A program made the translations under genes and the position numbers. Shown here piece by piece: positions 7,139 through 10,137 of a stretch of DNA of 10,137 nt. The DNA comes from Candidatus Poribacteria bacterium (GTDB lineage: Bacteria > Poribacteria > WGA-4E > UBA9662): the NCBI GenBank assembly GCA_002699335.1, contig PACG01000162.1, forward strand, positions 10,285-20,421, read 5' to 3'. The first letter of the stretch is position 1. Every line of letters begins with the position of its first letter. The notes under the pieces are model-generated. The model made no database searches. It had not been told where the DNA came from and saw only the letters and a list, made by a program, of their open reading frames with translations.

Positions 7139-9190
7139 ATGATTGTGCCGTCAGAAACCAACAAAGGAACTAAAGGGAAAACCGCCGATCAGCCTACTAA
7201 CCACCTACGAGAACTTTCTCCAAGTCGACCTTACTCTTCGCCACCTATCTTACTATCGTCTAGCTTTTACTTTCATCCCCTTTCCCACCATTTCATTTCA
7301 AATATGCGACTTCGGGTACTGATCGTCACCTTTATACTAATTCCCATCAACTCCCTTTGGCTGATGACTGCCTCGCTCTGGAACGCCGGATACCCAACTA
7401 CGGTCTCTCTCTTTTTCAACACGATCTTCTTCCTCTTCCTGCTGATACTTTTGAATCAAAGTAGTCGGTCAATTTTTACAAGGCCCATTTTTTCGACCAA
7501 AGACCTATTGGCTATTTACATCATGTTGACTATCTCATCCGCAATTAATGGGCTGGATATGCTGCAACTGATCGGTTCCGTCATTATTGGCCCACATGCT
7601 TTAGCAACAGCAGAGAATGACTGGCAAGCACTGTTCATGAGACATATTCCGCCTTGGATGTTGGTTTCGGACCAATTGGTTTTGGAAAACTATATTCAGG
7701 GCGAATCTTCGTTGTACTTGAAACCGCACCTCATGGCTTGGCTCTATCCAGCCCTTATTTGGTCGGCCTTTACCATCTGCTTAGTCTTGGTTATGCTAGG
7801 ATTGACATTAGCACTGAGTTCTCGGTGGGTTTCAAGAGAGAAGTTGAGTTACCCTGTAATTCAGCTACCACTCCGAATGGTACAGAACAATTTTTGGAAT
7901 AATCGATTGATGTGGGTTGGATTTGTCGTGGGGGCTTCAATGGGGTTTTTCAACGGCTTACACTTTTTTCTACCTTTTCTTCCAACACTCGGCAAACCGG
8001 TAAACCTCGGACAGTATCTAACCCAACCGCCTTGGAACGCAATGGGTTGGCTACCAATTGCCGTCCATCCATTCGCTATCGGCCTCAGTTTTTTTATACC
8101 GATCGATATCTCTTTTTCTTGTTGGTTCTTCTACTTTTTTTGGAAATTAGAAAAAGTAGGGGCTGCATTCTTGGGGATGCGAAATGAATTTCCGTACGTT
8201 GATGAACAAACAACGGGCGCCTATGTCGGTTTCGCGATTACGGCTTTGTGGGCTTCCTACAAGTATGTCGGTCAAAATCTGGCCAGATCTAATCCACTGC
8301 AGATGAATTCTCGCCACCGACCAGAAGCCTCACCCCGGCTAGCACGGGAAAGGTCGGCCGGTCGATTGCCTCTGGGTATCTTGGCTATCGGTTTGATTGG
8401 CATCACGACTTTCTGTCTTTTCACCGGGATGAGCGTAAAGTCGATTCTTATTTTTTTCGTTATCTACTTTCTTATTTCCATTGCCATTGGTCGAATCCGA
8501 GCTGAACTTGGGTCACCTGTACACGACCTCCACTTCTCAGGCCCTGGAAGGATGATGGTCGCCTGTCTAGGTAGTAAGCGATTCAGGCCAGTAGATCTGA
8601 CAATTATTTCGCTCTTTTGGTACTTCAACCGTGCTTATCGGAGCCACCCAATGCCCTGCGTTTTGGAAGGATTCAAACTTGGTGAACGAATTGAGATATC
8701 CCCCTTCCAAATGTCGGCATATATCTTGTCTGCCGTCGTCTTTGGTAGTATTAGCGGGTTTTGGGCTCATCTTCATGCTGCATATGATCATGGCAGTGCG
8801 GGGAAACTATGGCCGGCGTATGAAACATTCAATCGACTTACCTCCTGGTTAACCATCCCAACCGAAAATATCTTTCCTTACGCTTCAGCGTTCTGCTTTG
8901 GTGGGATATCGGCGGGAATTTTATCCAGTTTCCGTAGGAACTTCATCTGGTTCCCACTAAGCCCCGTCGGCTTTGTAGTCTCGAGTAGCTGGGCAATGAA
9001 CCCATTTTGGTTTTCAATATTCTTAAGTTGGGCAATTAAAGCCTTTATACTCAGGTATGGCGGATTGGGCCTTTATCGCCGAACAACACCGCTATTTTTA
9101 GGTTTGCTTTTAGGCGAATTCGTTGCGGATAGCGGCATCAGTATTGTAGGAACAGTATGGAAAGTTCCAACGTACATTTGGTACGGTTAA
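7139..9190 (+). CDS. Polytopic membrane protein, DUF6785/DUF6784 (OPT-like) family
   Basis: This protein of up to 683 aa has about a dozen hydrophobic segments, for example near 57-78, 88-106, 123-150, 203-226, 257-280, 311-336, 411-430, 434-451, 524-541 and 650-672. Family-like motifs include TTVSLFFNTIFFLFLLILLN, the PPWMLVSD segment followed by EKLSYPVIQLPLRM, RIRAELGSPVHDLHF (like the R-RAE-G-P stretch of oligopeptide-transporter-like proteins), and FPLSPVGFVVSSSWAMNPFW with ILRYGGLGLYRR near the C-terminus. The substrate is unknown. The first ATG (7139) has AGGG almost touching it; a GTG at 7145 would be better spaced. Residues 2-55 are polar, rich in Ser/Pro, and precede the first membrane helix, so the ATG at 7304 (MRLRVLIVTF), where family similarity seems to begin, is a real alternative although it lacks a ribosome site. 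It is divergent from the pyr operon, with no evident functional link. Confidence 0.85.
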   Translation: MIVPSETNKGTKGKTADQPTNHLRELSPSRPYSSPPILLSSSFYFHPLSHHFISNMRLRVLIVTFILIPINSLWLMTASLWNAGYPTTVSLFFNTIFFLFLLILLNQSSRSIFTRPIFSTKDLLAIYIMLTISSAINGLDMLQLIGSVIIGPHALATAENDWQALFMRHIPPWMLVSDQLVLENYIQGESSLYLKPHLMAWLYPALIWSAFTICLVLVMLGLTLALSSRWVSREKLSYPVIQLPLRMVQNNFWNNRLMWVGFVVGASMGFFNGLHFFLPFLPTLGKPVNLGQYLTQPPWNAMGWLPIAVHPFAIGLSFFIPIDISFSCWFFYFFWKLEKVGAAFLGMRNEFPYVDEQTTGAYVGFAITALWASYKYVGQNLARSNPLQMNSRHRPEASPRLARERSAGRLPLGILAIGLIGITTFCLFTGMSVKSILIFFVIYFLISIAIGRIRAELGSPVHDLHFSGPGRMMVACLGSKRFRPVDLTIISLFWYFNRAYRSHPMPCVLEGFKLGERIEISPFQMSAYILSAVVFGSISGFWAHLHAAYDHGSAGKLWPAYETFNRLTSWLTIPTENIFPYASAFCFGGISAGILSSFRRNFIWFPLSPVGFVVSSSWAMNPFWFSIFLSWAIKAFILRYGGLGLYRRTTPLFLGLLLGEFVADSGISIVGTVWKVPTYIWYG

Positions 9191-9238
9191 AACCGGTTGG
9201 CATTGTTAAAAAGTATGGATAATATAACAAGTAGCAGA

Positions 9239-9288
9239 CAGGGCTGCCCTTAATTATCTGATATTGGCAATATCCAGGGCCCCTAATT
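9239..9288. repeat. Palindrome flanked by imperfect direct repeats
   Basis: GATATTGGCAATATC (9260-9274) is a perfect 7-bp inverted repeat around one base. It is flanked by CAGGGCTGCCCTTAATT (9239-9255) and CAGGGCCCCTAATT (9275-9288), which match each other apart from three missing bases. It lies 49 bp after the stop of the membrane protein gene. No T-run follows, so it is not a standard terminator. Confidence 0.5.
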
Positions 9289-9634
9289 GGAAGACGACAG
9301 AAGAGTTAAGAAGAAACAATTGGCAGTGAATCGCTTAATCAGCAGCAGAGACTAAAAGGCGAAGCGACAGCCATTGCGATCCGAATCGATAACGAAAAAG
9401 AAAACCAGAGAATCTAAAAAACGGTAAAGGCAGTTCAAAAGAGACAGTGGGATAGAATAGTTGTTGAGGCTGCATTGGCCGGCTCTGGAGAGGAACGCCA
9501 AACCGGCCTTAGATCATTAAAATGCTCTGGCAGAAAACCAAGCATTGTGTCTGGCCAATCAGAAACAGTTTCAAAAAGCAGATTACCAGCTACAGGATAA
9601 CGTTTATCCTGCGCTTGTTAGATCTATTGGTTAG
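9287..9634 (+). pseudogene. Decayed coding region, unidentified
   Basis: Coding-like stretches occur in shifting plus-strand frames. From 9287, LEDDRRVKKKQLAVNRLI runs to a TAA at 9353. From 9310 in the next frame, QQQRLKGEATAIAIRI and DNEKENQRI run to a TAA at 9415, and the frame reopens with VEAALAGSGEERQTG up to about 9520. From 9521, in the first frame again, NALAENQALCLANQKQF and QKADYQLQDNVYPAL end at a TAG at 9632. The charged, Gln/Ala-rich helical make-up and few stops suggest a former gene broken by indels and a nonsense change. The last piece is loosely like a TPR helix pair. No start codon with a ribosome site was found and I do not recognise the family. Chance open frames cannot be excluded. 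Confidence 0.35.
9593..9611. repeat. Perfect 8-bp hairpin near the end of the small minus-strand gene
   Basis: CAGGATAA (9593-9600) and TTATCCTG (9604-9611) flank a CGT loop; outer AGC/GCT bases add a few more pairs. It lies 20 bp beyond the stop of the 96-aa minus-strand gene. On that strand a TTTTT run comes only about 15 nt later, so it is at best a weak or factor-dependent terminator. Confidence 0.4.
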
Positions 9635-9921
9635 TGACTGCTATCTACGATTAATCCCCCACCAGATTGGCCGCGGCCATTGGTCGAGACAGATTGGCTG
9701 ATACTCTGAGCGGTGGCCATTTTCATCTCTGCACCGGCCATGCTTTTTATCGCCTTTATCTGGGTGCCAGTGGTTTGGGTTTGGCTGATCTGCGTTAGAC
9801 CGTGTGACTTTGAGTCTCCGACCTTAGGGGTGGAAATAGCTCGATTGGCAGCATCCAGACCTTTTTGGCCTACCTGTGTCACGGCTTGGCTAAACGTGTC
9901 AAAGTTGGCTGATTCAACCAT
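9631..9921 (-). CDS. Hypothetical 96-aa Ala/Ser/Gln/Thr-rich protein
   Basis: I do not recognise this family. The product starts MVESANFDTFSQAV, has no Cys, signal peptide or membrane helix, and is rich in Ser, Ala, Gln, Thr and Gly. Two likely amphipathic helices (about 5-29 and 54-79, the latter IKAIKSMAGAEMKMATAQSI) flank a polar linker, and the tail GRGQSGGG is probably disordered. Small helical secretion-rod or flagellar-rod proteins have a broadly similar look, but there is no motif to support that. ATG 9921 has AAAGGACGGG about 11 nt upstream and a promoter candidate (9955-9984), which argues for a real gene. It converges on the decayed region to its left, and a tnpB-type element end lies about 130 bp upstream. 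Confidence 0.55.
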   Translation of the reverse strand: MVESANFDTFSQAVTQVGQKGLDAANRAISTPKVGDSKSHGLTQISQTQTTGTQIKAIKSMAGAEMKMATAQSISQSVSTNGRGQSGGGLIVDSSH

Positions 9922-9954
9922 GGAAGTTCCCGTCCTTTGTCTTTTTACCCTCGT

Positions 9955-9984
9955 ATTCTAACCTGCTTTTTTTGACTAGAACAA
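9955..9984 (-). promoter_or_regulatory. Candidate promoter of the 96-aa gene
   Basis: On the minus strand, TTGTTC (plus 9979-9984) and TAGAAT (9955-9960) are separated by 18 nt containing a seven-A run. The predicted start is about 27 nt before the ATG at 9921, leaving room for the AAAGGA ribosome site. Confidence 0.45.
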
Positions 9985-10049
9985 GATTTATTCAAGTCGT
10001 ACACTTACGATTCTTAGTAGGCGGTTTTGGAACTTCTTATCAGCTTGTT

Positions 10050-10098
10050 GTTGACCTACTCCCCGCCCTGAAGGACGGAGATTCTCAAGAGGGTGTCA
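10050..10098 (-). mobile_element. Right end of an IS200/IS605-type tnpB element with omega-RNA-like hairpin
   Basis: Read on the minus strand, the sequence GAATCTCC-GTCCTTCAGGGCGGGGAG-TAGGTCAA closely resembles the 3' ends seen after tnpB in many IS605/IS1341-group elements. CTCCGTCC (plus 10073-10080) pairs with GGGCGGGG (10061-10068) around TTCA. In active TnpB systems this region, with the end of tnpB, forms the omega RNA scaffold, and the DNA just beyond the end (here leftward from about 10050) serves as guide. The exact boundary cannot be placed without the left end. Confidence 0.6.
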
Positions 10099-10137
10099 GG
10101 TGCCCCTTACTCTTGAAGGGGACGCCAAAGCCCCCGT
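10096..10137 (-). CDS. tnpB: Probable TnpB C-terminal tail (partial, cut by window edge)
   Basis: Thirteen codons ending in TGA read TGALASPSRVRGT just before the right-end hairpin, where TnpB proteins end. Only this variable tail is in the window; the RuvC and zinc-ribbon motifs would lie to the right, so the call rests on its position relative to the element end. Inverted arms CCCCTT (10103-10108) and AAGGGG (10116-10121) lie inside it, as expected if the coding end also folds as part of the omega RNA. Whether the full gene is intact is unknown. Confidence 0.4.
   Translation of the reverse strand, partial: TGALASPSRVRGT

Noticed and set aside
9477..9508. GGCCGG ... CCGGCC inverted repeat as a terminator
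   Set aside because: The arms are short, the loop is 20 nt, and no T-run follows on either strand.
1..10137. CRISPR arrays, tRNA or rRNA genes
   Set aside because: No regularly spaced repeats and no tRNA-like or rRNA-like sequence were seen on reading both strands.

Overview
The window is bacterial DNA of roughly even GC content. Its core is a de novo pyrimidine operon on the minus strand, read from right to left: HD-domain phosphohydrolase, pyrR, pyrC, carA, carB (carB runs off the left edge). pyrR/pyrC and pyrC/carA overlap by 4 nt each and the HD stop lies 8 nt before pyrR, so all five are probably cotranscribed. CarA and CarB make carbamoyl phosphate, PyrC closes the dihydroorotate ring, and PyrR is the uridine-nucleotide sensor. 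pyrB (aspartate transcarbamoylase) is not in the window.

The roughly 390-bp region between the HD gene and a divergent plus-strand gene (6748-7138) is mostly regulatory. Read on the minus strand, it holds a sigma70-like promoter, a PyrR-binding hairpin with a CNGNGA hexaloop, and an intrinsic terminator with a nine-T tract before the first gene. This is the layout of PyrR-controlled transcription attenuation. A second sigma70-like promoter faces right; the two -35 boxes are linked by a 24-bp dyad.

The plus-strand gene (7139-9190) encodes a large polytopic membrane protein resembling the DUF6785/DUF6784 oligopeptide-transporter-like family. Its true start is uncertain. After it, 9191-9634 has no intact gene: it holds small palindromes and what looks like a decayed gene with coding-like pieces in shifting frames. 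A 96-aa Ala/Ser/Gln/Thr-rich protein of unknown function (9631-9921, minus) has its own ribosome site and promoter candidate.

The right edge (about 10050-10137) looks like the 3' end of an IS200/IS605-type tnpB element on the minus strand: a short C-terminal coding tail followed by the GC-rich right-end hairpin typical of such elements. In active TnpB systems this region forms the omega RNA scaffold.

No marker gene fixes the organism. PyrR attenuation, a DUF6785-type protein and a tnpB element together suggest an environmental bacterium, perhaps from a little-cultivated phylum, but this is a weak inference. The most interesting parts are the attenuator with an HD phosphohydrolase as first structural gene, the HE variant of that HD motif, and the omega-RNA-like end of the tnpB element.
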